The translations under genes and the position numbers were made by a program. The notes beneath the pieces are model-generated. The model ran no database searches. It was not told where the DNA came from and worked only from the letters and a program-made list of their open reading frames with translations. From positions 1 to 39,044 of the forward strand of contig JAIEMG010000371.1 in the NCBI GenBank assembly GCA_019752375.1: a DNA stretch of 39,044 bases, read 5' to 3'. This stretch comes from Gemmataceae bacterium (lineage in GTDB: Bacteria; Planctomycetota; Planctomycetia; Gemmatales; Gemmataceae). This document shows positions 20,301 to 27,926 of the stretch, piece by piece (the stretch's first letter is position 1; each line of letters opens with the position of its first letter).

Positions 20301-20352
20301 AGTTTGCCAGTTCCTCCAGCCCTCTCCAAAGATGCGTGCGTGGGTTCATCAT
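17335..20352 (-). CDS. actB: Alternative Complex III subunit ActB (MopB-like domain fused to Fe-S domain)
   Basis: Encodes 1005 aa from ATG 20352 (tandem ATGATG; TGAGG upstream), 4 bases after the actA stop. Tat motif RRQFLTLLGA at 42-51 is followed by GLSGC (C61), a possible lipobox, so it is exported folded. Residues about 65-700 are a molybdopterin-oxidoreductase-like domain, which in ACIII has no molybdenum cofactor. Residues about 755-980 are a polyferredoxin-like domain with Cys motifs CVACGACVTAC, CMHCESAPCELVC, CVGTRYCSNNC and CTYC...CQAAC. These bind three [4Fe-4S] and one [3Fe-4S] cluster in characterised complexes. It conducts electrons from quinol at ActC towards the hemes of ActA and ActE. 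Confidence 0.95.
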   Translation of the reverse strand: MMNPRTHLWRGLEELANSPELRARIENEFPEGTLESPDPLTRRQFLTLLGASLGLAGLSGCTRPPPELILPYVRQPEGRVPGKSLYYATAMPLAGHAIGLLAESYEGRPIKVEGNPAHPDSRGATDAFAQASVLTLYDPQRSQTTLFSGRPRSFGDLTHQLSEVVRRHPRGQGLSILTETVGSPSLAGQLRVLRERLPDTRWYSHDPGATRSAVDASRSIFDAAVGTHYDLTRADVVLALDAGFLCSGPGHLRYAHDFMQRRKGALAPEKMNRLYVVEPMPTGTGTRADHRLPLRARDVVRFARDLAGALGVAGLSASAPDVAYARWLTALADDLRFVALGKARVPGTTLVIAGDRQPPEVHALAQAINYKLGNFGTTVLHTTPAEEAHGASLAELAQDMHAGKVSTLLVLESNPVYTAPPDLEVAAGMRKVPLCIHLGLYRDETADLCHWHVPAAHYLESWGDARAYEGTASVIQPLIAPLYGGKTSLELLAALLGQAGRSAYDVVRDTWRDAYGRRASTPDFEAFWRSALHDGVVEGTAFSRAEVQLRKDWAKRAGLDGKPTAADGTEIVFRLDPTIFDGRFAGNGWLQELPKPMTKLTWDNAAMMSPATAQTLGMRPNTFGDRGGEHGEGIAEVVELHHAGRRVQAPVWIVPGHADGSITVHLGYGRTRAGDVGTGAGFDAYQLQTSAAPLFGTGVEARRTGQTMTLACTQFHQMMENRGLVRSADVATYQKHPDFAQKQGHMPAANHGRHPLTLYPASDHPQQGPQWGMVIDMNACVACGACVTACQAENNIPVVGKAEVTRGREMHWLRIDHYYEGEPANPTSHLQPVMCMHCESAPCELVCPVEATSHSPDGLNEMTYNRCVGTRYCSNNCPYKVRRFNFFQYADWATASLKMMHNPHVTVRSRGVMEKCTYCVQRIREAEIDANNQRRPPRDGDVVTACQAACPSQAIVFGDIHDQTSRVAKLKADPRNYGLLEELNTRPRTTYLAEVRNPNPRLEGR

Positions 20353-20356
20353 GGCC

Positions 20357-21007
20357 TCAACGGTGACAGGTAGAACAGTGAATGAGTTGACGGACGCCAT
20401 ATTCTTCGACCAGTTGTCGGCCTTGCTGCTCTTGATCGGGCGGAGGCTGCCATTCCATGTTGAACACTTGCTCCCGTGGCCGCAGAAACATTTGAGGCTG
20501 ACGATGGCAGTCCAGGCACCAGCTCATCAGCAGCGTGCCGTGCTGCCAGGTCAACGGCATGCGGTCGACTGGGCCGTGACAGGTGACGCAGCCGACGCCC
20601 TTGTTGACGTGGGCGCTGTGATCGAAGTAGGCGAAGTCCGCCAGTCGGTGGACGCGCACCCAGGGGATCGGCACGTCGTTCTGGTAACTGGCGCGCAGCG
20701 GGGCGAGGACTGGGCTGCCGGTCCAGATCTGCTGGTGGCAATTCATGCACGTTTTGGTCGCGGGCATGCCGGCGTACCGCGATTTCTCCGCGGAATCATG
20801 GCAGTAACGGCAATCGATGCCCAGGCCGGTGACATGGTGTTCGTGACTGAACGGAATGGGTTGATCGCGTGCAATGTCGCGGTTGGTCGCATAAGAGGAA
20901 CGCACGTAAACACTCGCCGCCCAAGCCGCCAGGCCCAGAAACAGCAGCGAGCCGAACACGGAAACGCGCGACAACGTGTTGAAGCTGCGGTGGAATACCT
21001 GGGGCAC
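20357..21007 (-). CDS. actA: Alternative Complex III subunit ActA, pentaheme cytochrome c
   Basis: Encodes 216 aa if translation begins at the GTG at 21007, which has GGAGG 8 bases upstream and gives the usual N-terminus VPQVFHRSFNTLSRVSVFG. An in-frame ATG at 21082 would add 25 unrelated residues. One N-terminal membrane helix (about 17-35) anchors the protein. Five CxxCH sites at about 66, 87, 140, 164 and 211 (CRYCH, CMNCH, CVTCH, CLDCH, CSTCH), the last at the extreme C-terminus, give the five hemes typical of ActA. First gene of the operon. The promoter must lie in or beyond the decayed sequence upstream; I could not pick a convincing -35/-10. Confidence 0.93.
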   Translation of the reverse strand: MPQVFHRSFNTLSRVSVFGSLLFLGLAAWAASVYVRSSYATNRDIARDQPIPFSHEHHVTGLGIDCRYCHDSAEKSRYAGMPATKTCMNCHQQIWTGSPVLAPLRASYQNDVPIPWVRVHRLADFAYFDHSAHVNKGVGCVTCHGPVDRMPLTWQHGTLLMSWCLDCHRQPQMFLRPREQVFNMEWQPPPDQEQQGRQLVEEYGVRQLIHCSTCHR

Positions 21008-21082
21008 TTCCGTTCCCTCCAGGAGTGGACGAGGCGCCGGCTCATCAATGCGGCGCGAGTCCGGTCTCTCCCAGGGGTGCAA

Positions 21083-21400
21083 AGGTCATGCCGCAAGACG
21101 GCCCGGTGGGCAGAGCCAAGGTGGGCAGCCGTGGTGCTGTGCCAGGGCCCGCCAGTTTCAGGGGTTGTCCACGGCGACCGCATTCCGGTAGGGCATGCTT
21201 GCGGAAGTTGCGGAGCAGGTGGCCTTCGAGCTGGGCGTAGTCGCCGCCGAGCCGCAAGGGCCTGTGGTCAGGTCATGATGGAGCCGGGACTGGCCGCGAA
21301 AAGCGTAATCGGAGCGGAAGCGGACGAGATCTTGCTTCCAGGACTGGGCGTAGAGTTGCTCAAACTTCAGCCTGCAAAGAGTCTCTGACGCCACCAACTT
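21083..21400 (-). pseudogene. Frameshifted remnant of an FRG-domain protein
   Basis: On the minus strand one frame reads FEQLYAQSWKQDLVRFRSDYAFRGQSRLHHDLTTG, which holds the FRGQS signature. After a one-base shift the next frame gives LRLGGDYAQLEGHLLRNFRKHA, matching the lE..ll..F.r.a part. A third frame near 21130 gives WRALAQHHGCP, the W..lAQH.G.PTRLLDW block, which then decays. These blocks are in the correct FRG order but in three frames, so the gene is dead. FRG proteins are common accessory or defence-linked proteins. The rest of the gap 21401-21756 shows no recognisable gene. Confidence 0.6.
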
Positions 21401-21756
21401 CAACGATGCTTCCCCTGGAAACTTGTTCCCGACGGGAAGACTCCGGCACGCCGATTGCTTCACCTTGGCTCCAGGGTAAGTACTCGCCAACAAGACACCA
21501 AGAAGGGGGCCTCGCTCCGTCGCGCAGGCGGAGCGGCCGTACCGTGGCCAGTCGCGGGAAGCTGGCGTTGTCTGGATCGGCAAACGTCGGCTTTCCTCAC
21601 CATCGGGCAGGGGCCCTGTTTGCCCCTCCCGGTTCCGTGGGAAATCTCCAAGGAAAACGCCGAAAGCGCAGTGCCAGCGGAAGGGCGTCCAGCACGGGAC
21701 TTCTGCCAGGGCATTCTCGCGATAACGGCAAGGGTCTCCAAATCGAGGGAAAAGCA

Positions 21757-23319
21757 ATGCGAATTCGACTGGATGCGGCGCTGCTGGTCGTGGCTGGGAT
21801 CATCGTGGGGAACACCCTGTTCTTCGTACACTCGGACGAGCCCCCCGCCAAGCAGAAGCAAGCCAAGCCAGACCCGAGCAAACAGCCGCACGACCCGGCG
21901 GCCGAAGCCACCAAGGTGCGGAACGTACCGACCGACCGTCCCGAGCAGCGGCTGAGCGCCCACGACCGTTCGGACCTCTTCGACCCCACCAAGCCCGCTC
22001 CTTTGAACCCGGCCTTGAAATCTCAGCCCAAGCAGGGGCGGATCCTCGGGTTTGACTTTGCCCGGGATCCTCTTAATGCCGAGAAGCCCTTCACCACGTT
22101 CGCGGAAGTGATGAAGAAGGAAAGCGAGGCGCGGCCAAAGGTGATGGCGGCCCAGCGGGATTTGCTGGAACTGCGCTACCATTTGAAGCCGACCCTGGAC
22201 ACAAAAGTGACGATGTCGCGCGGAAAGCCCCTGGCGGTTGGACCGACCGCCCGGCTCACCAATGGGATGAGCTGGGAGGGATTGGCTGCCATGGATGCGC
22301 GCGAGATCAAGAAGAAGGGACTATTCCCCTATCCGTCGCTGCCGCACCCGCTGCATACCAATGGCGGCCAGGTCTTCCCGCAAGTGCAAATCCAGATGTT
22401 CCCGCGGCTGGAGCGGTTCGACGTGGAGTTCGATCTGCCCAACGAGTTCCTGCCGGAGTTCCCGCCGGCGATTTTCCTTCAAAACCGGCCCGAGCTCGGC
22501 GACGTCTCGCGCGGCCAGGTCGTGACGCTGAACAACTTCCGCGAACTGTTCAAGGAGATCATGACGCCGGTCCAGCTCGAGGGGATGCGGTTGCTGCTCA
22601 CGCCGTTGCCGCAGGAGGAATTCAACCTGACCGACGATCGGAAGAGCCCCTTGCCTCAGATGGGCGTCGCCTGCTTCGACTGTCATATCAATGGTCATAC
22701 CACCGCCCAGTTTCACCTTAGCCCGGATATCCGACCCCAGGAACGGCGGTTCCGCCTCGACACGACGAGCTTGCGCGGCGTGTTCAATCAACAAATCCAC
22801 GGCTCCAAGCGCAGCCTGCGCTCGGTGGAGGACTTCACGGAATTCGAGCAGCGAACTGCGTATTTCAACGGCGACCCGATCCGGCCGATGAAGAAGGGAT
22901 TCCAGGAGTTGCCGCGCAGTGTCATTCCGCACATGGCCCAGGCGCAGAACATGCTCAACTTCCCGCCCGCTCCCAAGCTGAACCGTCAGGGCCGCCTGGA
23001 CGCCAAGAAGGCGACGGAGCAAGAGCTGCGCGGCGAGAAGCTCTTCTTCGGCAAGGCCCAGTGCGCCAGCTGCCATCCAGCGCCCTTCTACCTCGACCAT
23101 CTCATGCACGATCTGCACCTGGAGGAGTTCCTGGACGAGCCGGGCGACGGTCCCATCAAGACCTTCACCCTGCGCGGCATCAAGGATAGCCCGCCCTACA
23201 TGCATGACGGCCGGTGTCTGACGTTGGAAGATACCGTCGAGTTCTTCAACCTCGTGTTCGGGCTGAGCCTGACCAAGGAAGAGAAGACCGACCTCGTCGC
23301 GTTCCTCCGGTGTCTCTGA
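21757..23319 (+). CDS. Secreted di-heme cytochrome (cytochrome c peroxidase/MauG-like)
   Basis: Encodes 520 aa from the ATG at 21757 (GAGGG upstream). The frame is open back to 21406 but that part has no coding character. N-terminal signal/anchor DAALLVVAGIIVGNTLFFVH (5-24) is followed by a Lys/Pro-rich linker. Two c-type heme sites: CFDCH (about 306-310) and CASCH (about 436-440). Between and after them are peroxidase-family features: TTSLRGVFNQQIHGSKRSLRSVEDFTEFEQRTAYF, and TFTLRGIKDSPPYMHDGRCLTLEDTVEFFN near the end, the usual di-heme peroxidase C-terminal motif. Likely a periplasmic electron-transfer or peroxidase enzyme. It is divergent from the ACIII operon, which may supply or receive electrons. 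The small membrane gene 28 bases downstream probably shares its transcript. Confidence 0.82.
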   Translation: MRIRLDAALLVVAGIIVGNTLFFVHSDEPPAKQKQAKPDPSKQPHDPAAEATKVRNVPTDRPEQRLSAHDRSDLFDPTKPAPLNPALKSQPKQGRILGFDFARDPLNAEKPFTTFAEVMKKESEARPKVMAAQRDLLELRYHLKPTLDTKVTMSRGKPLAVGPTARLTNGMSWEGLAAMDAREIKKKGLFPYPSLPHPLHTNGGQVFPQVQIQMFPRLERFDVEFDLPNEFLPEFPPAIFLQNRPELGDVSRGQVVTLNNFRELFKEIMTPVQLEGMRLLLTPLPQEEFNLTDDRKSPLPQMGVACFDCHINGHTTAQFHLSPDIRPQERRFRLDTTSLRGVFNQQIHGSKRSLRSVEDFTEFEQRTAYFNGDPIRPMKKGFQELPRSVIPHMAQAQNMLNFPPAPKLNRQGRLDAKKATEQELRGEKLFFGKAQCASCHPAPFYLDHLMHDLHLEEFLDEPGDGPIKTFTLRGIKDSPPYMHDGRCLTLEDTVEFFNLVFGLSLTKEEKTDLVAFLRCL

Positions 23320-23347
23320 TCGCTTTCAGGTGTTTAAAGGTGCAATC

Positions 23348-23827
23348 ATGACTCCAAGTTCGCTTGCCTACAGGAACCAGGGCGCGGTCCTGTCCCCGCC
23401 GAGAGCGGCTGCTTCCTCGACGCTGTTCAAGGCCCTGCTTTGGGTGCAAGGGCTTTACTACCTGGCAACGGCGATATGGCCGCTGGTCAGTATCAAGACG
23501 TTTCAAATGGTCACCGGCCCGAAGACGGACCACTTACCCACGGGACAGGAGGCCGACCACTGGCTCGTCATGACTGTTGGCGTCTTGATTGCGGCGATCG
23601 CGCTCGCTCTGCTCACGGCGGCCTGGCGGGGACGACGTTCGCCCGAAGCGGCGGTCCTGGCCATCGCCAGCACCCTGGGCTTGATCGGGATTGACGTCAT
23701 CTATGTGCTCCGGCAGGTCATCGACCCCATCTACCTGGTAGACGCCGTCGCCGAGGTTGTTCTCGTCATGGCGTGGGTTTTCGCCCTGACTGGCCAGCGG
23801 CGTGTCGAACATGCGGTGGTCAGTTAA
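23348..23827 (+). CDS. Small integral membrane protein, unknown function
   Basis: Encodes 159 aa from the ATG at 23348, with AAAGGTG about 9 bases upstream. Four hydrophobic segments: LFKALLWVQGLYYLATAIWPLV, WLVMTVGVLIAAIALALLTAAW, AVLAIASTLGLIGIDVIYVL and YLVDAVAEVVLVMAWVFAL. It ends in a short charged tail. It resembles the four-helix DoxX/DUF4383-like small membrane proteins in topology, but I cannot assign a family. It lies directly after the di-heme cytochrome gene on the same strand, which suggests co-expression. Confidence 0.75.
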   Translation: MTPSSLAYRNQGAVLSPPRAAASSTLFKALLWVQGLYYLATAIWPLVSIKTFQMVTGPKTDHLPTGQEADHWLVMTVGVLIAAIALALLTAAWRGRRSPEAAVLAIASTLGLIGIDVIYVLRQVIDPIYLVDAVAEVVLVMAWVFALTGQRRVEHAVVS

Positions 23828-23850
23828 GGATCGGTAAAACCACAAGTGTC

Positions 23851-23912
23851 GGTTTTCCCAAGCGAACCGCTTGTGCTGCCGCGGCAGCACAAGCGGTTCG
23901 CTTGGGAAAACC
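23851..23912. repeat. Perfect 62-bp palindrome
   Basis: Bases 23851-23881 and 23882-23912 are exact reverse complements, centred on CCGCGG with no loop. Each arm contains its own small hairpin CAAGCG-AAC-CGCTTG (GTT as loop in the other arm). It starts 23 bases after the stop of the small membrane gene and has no following T run, so it is not a standard terminator, though it could protect or end a 3' end. Confidence 0.95.
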
Positions 23913-23943
23913 CATCCTCCAGACCAGTGCTCGCCTTGGTTTT

Positions 23944-24098
23944 GATTCTACAACGCTATCTCGAGGCGCAAGTCATCGTGAGCATCTGTAGCCGCCGGCG
24001 GAAGGGCAACTCCGGTGCGGTACATTCACTCCGCGAGTTCAAGCCCGCGGCCACAGACATTTGCGCCGATTTCGTTGAGCGTGCAGCGCTGGAGTATC
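23944..24098. repeat. Degenerate inverted-repeat element, family shared with 28926-29095
   Basis: The left end GATTCTACAACGCT is matched at the right end by the reverse complement of AGCGCTGGAGTATC (11 of 14). Inside, TCTGTAGCCGCCGG on the left faces GCCCGCGGCCACAGAC on the right. The same ends and inner motif occur at 28926-29095, with better matching. Reads as an old, small non-coding mobile element. Together with the palindrome it fills the gap 23828-24134. Confidence 0.55.
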
Positions 24099-24134
24099 AG
24101 ACCTTCCCATGAATGCACGTTATTGGCTGTGCCG

Positions 24135-25163
24135 TCAGCGACCTTGATTTTCCAGGCGAGTCGATTTCATCGATGGACTCTGGCACAACAGGAGCACCGC
24201 CGCGGCAATGCCCAAGCCTGCAATCAGCAGCCGCGGGTCCGCGACGGGGGGCGGCACGCTGACCACGCCGCGCTCATCCGTAATGGCAGGCTCGCGCACG
24301 TAGCGCCCATGAGCGGGCCGGGCCAACCGATCCCAATCGCGCGCCAGCTCCTCCAGTTGTTGTCGCATCTCCTCGCCGGACATGGGCAGGCCATGCCCGG
24401 TGGCGACCACTTCTGGGCTCAGTTGCGCCAGTGCCTCCACCGAGCGGCGAGCCGCGTCCCAGTCCGTGGTGTAGTAAGCGGGTGGGCGATGCACATGGGG
24501 GCCCAGGCGAAGCAATGCGCTCAAGGCCGATTCCTGTTTGGTGGTCACGAACGCATCGCCGGCAAGAAGCGTGCGGTCGATATCCCGAAACAGCGAGACA
24601 TGCCCCGCGGTGTGCCCCGGCGTGTGGACCCAGCGCCAGCCCGGCATCGCCGGGATACTGCCGTTGGCCGGCAAGGCCCGCACCCGGTTGCCCAGGTCGA
24701 TCGGGCCGCGCGGATAAAGGCGCGAGAGGAACGCCATGGCGCCGCCGCCCACTGCGGGATCGGGCGGCGGGTAGGAAGATTTTCCGGTGAGATAAGGCAT
24801 CTCCAGTGCATGGGCGTAAACGGGCACATCCCATGCATTGGCGAGATCCGGCAACGTGCCGACGTGGTCGAAGTGGCCGTGCGTCAGGACGATGGCTGCC
24901 GGTCGGGAGTCCGGCCCAAACCTTGCCGCCGCCGCTTGCTGAATACTGCCGGTGGAAAATGCCAGGCCCGCGTCGACCAGCACCCACGATCGGTCGCCCG
25001 CATCGGGCGCCCCCACGAAGTACGCATTCACAATCGAGAGCGGTACACAAGCAACGTCTCGGACGACTTCGCGGAGGATACTTTGGCCCCGCTCCGGCTG
25101 CCGATTGATTACTTTTTGCGGTTCGGTCGTCACCACCTGCGTCGGGGTACGGAGTTCCAGCAC
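24135..25163 (-). CDS. Metallo-beta-lactamase-fold hydrolase with C-terminal membrane helix
   Basis: Encodes 342 aa from a GTG at 25163 with GAGAGG about 6 bases upstream; the frame is open to 25559 but the extension has no recognisable domain. MBL metal ligands in order: THGHFDHVG (about 111-119), HTPGHTAGH (about 188), AGDAF (about 209) and ATGHGLPM (about 262), the full set for a binuclear zinc hydrolase. A C-terminal hydrophobic helix (about 312-330, LLIAGLGIAAAVLLLC) suggests membrane tethering. Closest in style to glyoxalase II or lactonase-type hydrolases. Substrate unknown. It is divergent from the small ORF at 25516. Confidence 0.85.
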   Translation of the reverse strand: MLELRTPTQVVTTEPQKVINRQPERGQSILREVVRDVACVPLSIVNAYFVGAPDAGDRSWVLVDAGLAFSTGSIQQAAAARFGPDSRPAAIVLTHGHFDHVGTLPDLANAWDVPVYAHALEMPYLTGKSSYPPPDPAVGGGAMAFLSRLYPRGPIDLGNRVRALPANGSIPAMPGWRWVHTPGHTAGHVSLFRDIDRTLLAGDAFVTTKQESALSALLRLGPHVHRPPAYYTTDWDAARRSVEALAQLSPEVVATGHGLPMSGEEMRQQLEELARDWDRLARPAHGRYVREPAITDERGVVSVPPPVADPRLLIAGLGIAAAVLLLCQSPSMKSTRLENQGR

Positions 25164-25515
25164 GAGAAGCCTCTCTCTCCGAAGATGAGAACGTCGATAA
25201 TTGCGCCAGCTCGACAGGGAACCTAGAGGGACGTGGGCAAGTATGGGGACAGCAAATCGAATGCCGGCAGGGGCGGCGAGAAAAAGCAATGCTCCGTCCA
25301 CGTCCGCGCATCTTGCCGCGCACCACACTACTTTCGGTTTCCCGTGCAAATTGCCCAATGAATGCATGAGCAGCGCATTGATGACGGAAACGGGCTCTTC
25401 CCTGGTGTTTTCATTGCCGAGCACGCGGATCGGCTCCTGCACCACACATCCGGCGCGTAATTTGCACAACAGATCTGCTTCTGTCTGCGCGAGGTCCGTT
25501 TCACGGAGGTCACTC

Positions 25516-25707
25516 ATGAGCATTCGTATCCTTCCGAATTCGTCTGCACGCGGCCCCACGCCTTTTACGGAACGGCCGCGGACCTACCTGCTCAGGAAGT
25601 CCAAGGGTCGAACGCCGGAAAAGACAACAGCGGACGACTTGCCCGATTCGGATGCCGAAGATTTCTGCGCCCGCTGGTGGCCTGGTGAAAACGCCGTCGG
25701 CGACTGA
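25516..25707 (+). CDS. Possible small protein, unknown
   Basis: Encodes 63 aa. ATG at 25516 preceded by GGAGGT at 6-base spacing, the strongest evidence that it is real. Sequence is basic in the first half (RPRTYLLRKSKGRTPEK) and acidic afterwards (DDLPDSDAEDF), ending ARWWPGENAVGD. No membrane segment or recognised domain. The minus strand is also open here (extension of the MBL frame). I see nothing else supported in 25164-25515. Confidence 0.4.
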   Translation: MSIRILPNSSARGPTPFTERPRTYLLRKSKGRTPEKTTADDLPDSDAEDFCARWWPGENAVGD

Positions 25708-25811
25708 GCCGGCATTGATCGCGTGAGCGAGGTTGCAAATGGGCGCCAGGATTCCCGGCGCCCGCCTCTGCTGTCGCGTTGGGGCACGGAGGCCGCTCGA
25801 GGCGCAGAGGC

Positions 25812-27005
25812 ATGGATATGCACGGCTTTATGTTTGCAACCGGGATCGAAAACAGCTATCCGACCATTGCTGGTGGGGTGCGCATTGACCAGATGGAGAA
25901 ATGCGGCCATTATCAGCGCTGGCGCGACGACCTTGAACTGGTCCGCGGGCTCGACCTCCACTACCTCCGCTGGGGCCCCGCTCTCCATCGCACGTTCCTT
26001 GGTCCGGCACATTACGACTGGGAGTGGTTTGACGAAGTCATGGATGAGATGACCGGCCAGGACATTCATCCACTCCTCGACCTTTGTCACTTCGGCGTGC
26101 CCAATTGGCTCGGTAACTTTCAAAACGAAGACTTCCCCCACTACTTCGCCGAGTACGCCGGGGCCTGCGCCCATCGTTACCCCCACGTCAAGTACTGGAC
26201 CCCGGTCAATGAAATCCTCATCACCACGCTCTTCTCCGCCAAGTACGGTTGGTGGAACGAGATGCTCACCACGGACGCGGCCTTCGTGCGTGCCACGGTC
26301 AACGTCTGCAAGGCGAACGTCCTCGCGATGCGGGCGATCCTCAAGCACGTCCCCGACGCCGTCTTCATCCAGAGCGAGTCGAGCGAATACACGCACCCGT
26401 CCCGTCCCGATCTCATCAAGGCCGCTCGCTTCTACAATGAGCGTCGTTTCCTTCCCCTGGACTTGACCTACGGCCACCAGGTGGACGCCGAGATCTACCG
26501 CTACTTGATCGCCAACGGCATGAGTGAGGCGGACTACGACCTCTTCATGAATCAGAACTACCGGTTCCGATGCATCATGGGGACCGATTACTATGTGACC
26601 AACGAACACCTGCTCAAGCCTGACGGCAGTACGGTGTCCGCGGGAGAATTCTTTGGCTATTACGTCTTGGCCCGACAGTACTACAGCCGCTACGGCCTGC
26701 CCTTGATGCACACCGAGACGAACATCCGCGAGGGCGAGGGGGCGGTACAGTGGCTGTGGAAGGAGTGGAACACCCTCCTTCGCCTGCGCCAGGATGGCGT
26801 GCCGATCGTTGGCTTCACCTGGTATAGCCTGACCGACCAGATCGACTGGGACGTGGCGTTACGCGAGGAGCGAAACCAGGTCCACCCCGTGGGCCTGTAC
26901 GATCTCGACCGGAAACAGCGGCGCGTCGGCAAGGAGTACCGCCGGCTCATCGAGGAATGGCGCGATTTCTTGCCGACCGGTTCCTCCGCCCTGATGCTCG
27001 TTTGA
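25812..27005 (+). CDS. Family 1 glycoside hydrolase-like protein
   Basis: Encodes 397 aa from ATG 25812 (GAGG and AGAGG upstream; the next Met is two codons on). A TIM-barrel hydrolase of GH1 type: FATGIENSYPTI at the start; LDLHYLRWGPALHR; LCHFGVPNWLGNFQN (equivalent of the HWDLPxWL block); acid/base Glu in WTPVNEI (about 131); nucleophile Glu in LMHTETNIREGEG (about 301, replacing ITENG); and GFTWYSLTDQIDW (about 335) near the end. The changed subsites (NEI for NEP, TETN for TENG) set it apart from standard beta-glucosidases, so substrate assignment is unsafe. About 50 aa shorter than typical GH1. No signal peptide, so probably cytoplasmic. Confidence 0.8.
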   Translation: MDMHGFMFATGIENSYPTIAGGVRIDQMEKCGHYQRWRDDLELVRGLDLHYLRWGPALHRTFLGPAHYDWEWFDEVMDEMTGQDIHPLLDLCHFGVPNWLGNFQNEDFPHYFAEYAGACAHRYPHVKYWTPVNEILITTLFSAKYGWWNEMLTTDAAFVRATVNVCKANVLAMRAILKHVPDAVFIQSESSEYTHPSRPDLIKAARFYNERRFLPLDLTYGHQVDAEIYRYLIANGMSEADYDLFMNQNYRFRCIMGTDYYVTNEHLLKPDGSTVSAGEFFGYYVLARQYYSRYGLPLMHTETNIREGEGAVQWLWKEWNTLLRLRQDGVPIVGFTWYSLTDQIDWDVALREERNQVHPVGLYDLDRKQRRVGKEYRRLIEEWRDFLPTGSSALMLV

Positions 27006-27054
27006 AGGGGAGCTCCCGTCGAAGGCGAACGCACGCAGCGGCCGGCAGCCTCTC

Positions 27055-27915
27055 CTATGCGTGGGATTTCCCACCCTCCCGAGCAAGAAAGGCGCGGATG
27101 AACTCCTCATCCGCCAGCGCGCGAGCCAGGTCCTTTCCCAATTCCACTGCAAGTTCGTGATGCTGCGTGAACAGCTCCTCATGACTCAGCGGCGACGCGT
27201 TCCCCTGGATCGGCAACCGTTGCCGCCAGCGAAGGGACTCGCGGAGCCGCTGTCGCAGGAAGTCATACAGGTCGAGCGCCACCGGCGAGCGCACGCCAAC
27301 GGACAGAGAGATGGACTCGTCTTCCGCCTGGGTCTGGTGCCAGAAGCCATTGGGGATGTACAACCAGTCGCCGGCCCGCAAAGTGCAGCGCATCAGCGGC
27401 ATCATCTCGCGCTCATAGCGCATGTTGGCCGGGATGGTTTCGACCAGCGGCCAGGGGTTCACCGTGTTTTTTCGCAGCGACCACGCCTTGGTGCCCAGGG
27501 TCTGAAGAATGAACACGTCCTCCGCGTCGTAGTGCCAGCCGAAGCCCGGATGTCCTGTCGGCGTGCAGTAGAGATGGATGTCGATGGGGGCCTGGAAGTC
27601 CCGACGGAAGTCTCCGGCCAGCGCGGCCAACGCCGGATCGTGCCGGTGCGCTTGTCGCAAACCGAGCGTATATCCGTGGGCCAGGAGTGGTCGGAGGTCG
27701 GCCAGGGAGCGCGGCGGGGAGCCGCTCCAGGATTGTCCCTCCTGGCCGATCAGGATGTTCGCTTCGGGCTGCGCCAGAAGTCGCTCGACGGCGGCCCAAC
27801 TTCCAAGCGCCGCCAGGTGCTCGCAGCCGCCCGGCCGAGCGAAGGGCAGCCGAGTGTAGGACTCCGTCATGAACCGGGCCGCCGAGCCGCCTTGAAACAA
27901 TTCGTCAAGCGCCAT
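27055..27915 (-). CDS. JmjC/cupin_4 2-oxoglutarate-dependent oxygenase (ROXA-like)
   Basis: Encodes 286 aa from the ATG at 27915 with AAGGAG 6 bases upstream; a GTG at 27930 is less likely. The double-stranded beta helix shows HYDAEDVFILQTLGTKAWSL (about 127-146) with the Fe(II) ligands H and D, the distal His in GDWLYIPNGFWHQTQA (about 195), and a basic pair near RY for 2-oxoglutarate. This is the pattern of bacterial ribosomal-oxygenase (RoxA/YcfD) and related JmjC proteins, which hydroxylate protein or peptide side chains. Shorter than RoxA (about 370 aa) because the C-terminal winged-helix region is reduced. It begins 12 bases after the end of the transposase/DUF5131 fusion. Confidence 0.82.
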   Translation of the reverse strand: MALDELFQGGSAARFMTESYTRLPFARPGGCEHLAALGSWAAVERLLAQPEANILIGQEGQSWSGSPPRSLADLRPLLAHGYTLGLRQAHRHDPALAALAGDFRRDFQAPIDIHLYCTPTGHPGFGWHYDAEDVFILQTLGTKAWSLRKNTVNPWPLVETIPANMRYEREMMPLMRCTLRAGDWLYIPNGFWHQTQAEDESISLSVGVRSPVALDLYDFLRQRLRESLRWRQRLPIQGNASPLSHEELFTQHHELAVELGKDLARALADEEFIRAFLAREGGKSHA

Positions 27916-27926
27916 TGCTTTCTCCT

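Noticed and set aside
21158..21757. Single 199-aa minus-strand protein upstream of actA
   Set aside because: Only a middle segment resembles FRG and the matches continue in other frames, so I treated it as a pseudogene.
25164..25559. N-terminal extension of the MBL hydrolase
   Set aside because: No domain or signal in the extension, and a GTG with a good ribosome site sits at the start of the hydrolase-like sequence.
25584..26711. Long minus-strand frame (375 aa) antisense to the GH1-like gene
   Set aside because: It is the codon-shadow of a gene with clear GH1 motifs; composition is Val/Gly/Glu-rich mirror sequence with no domain.
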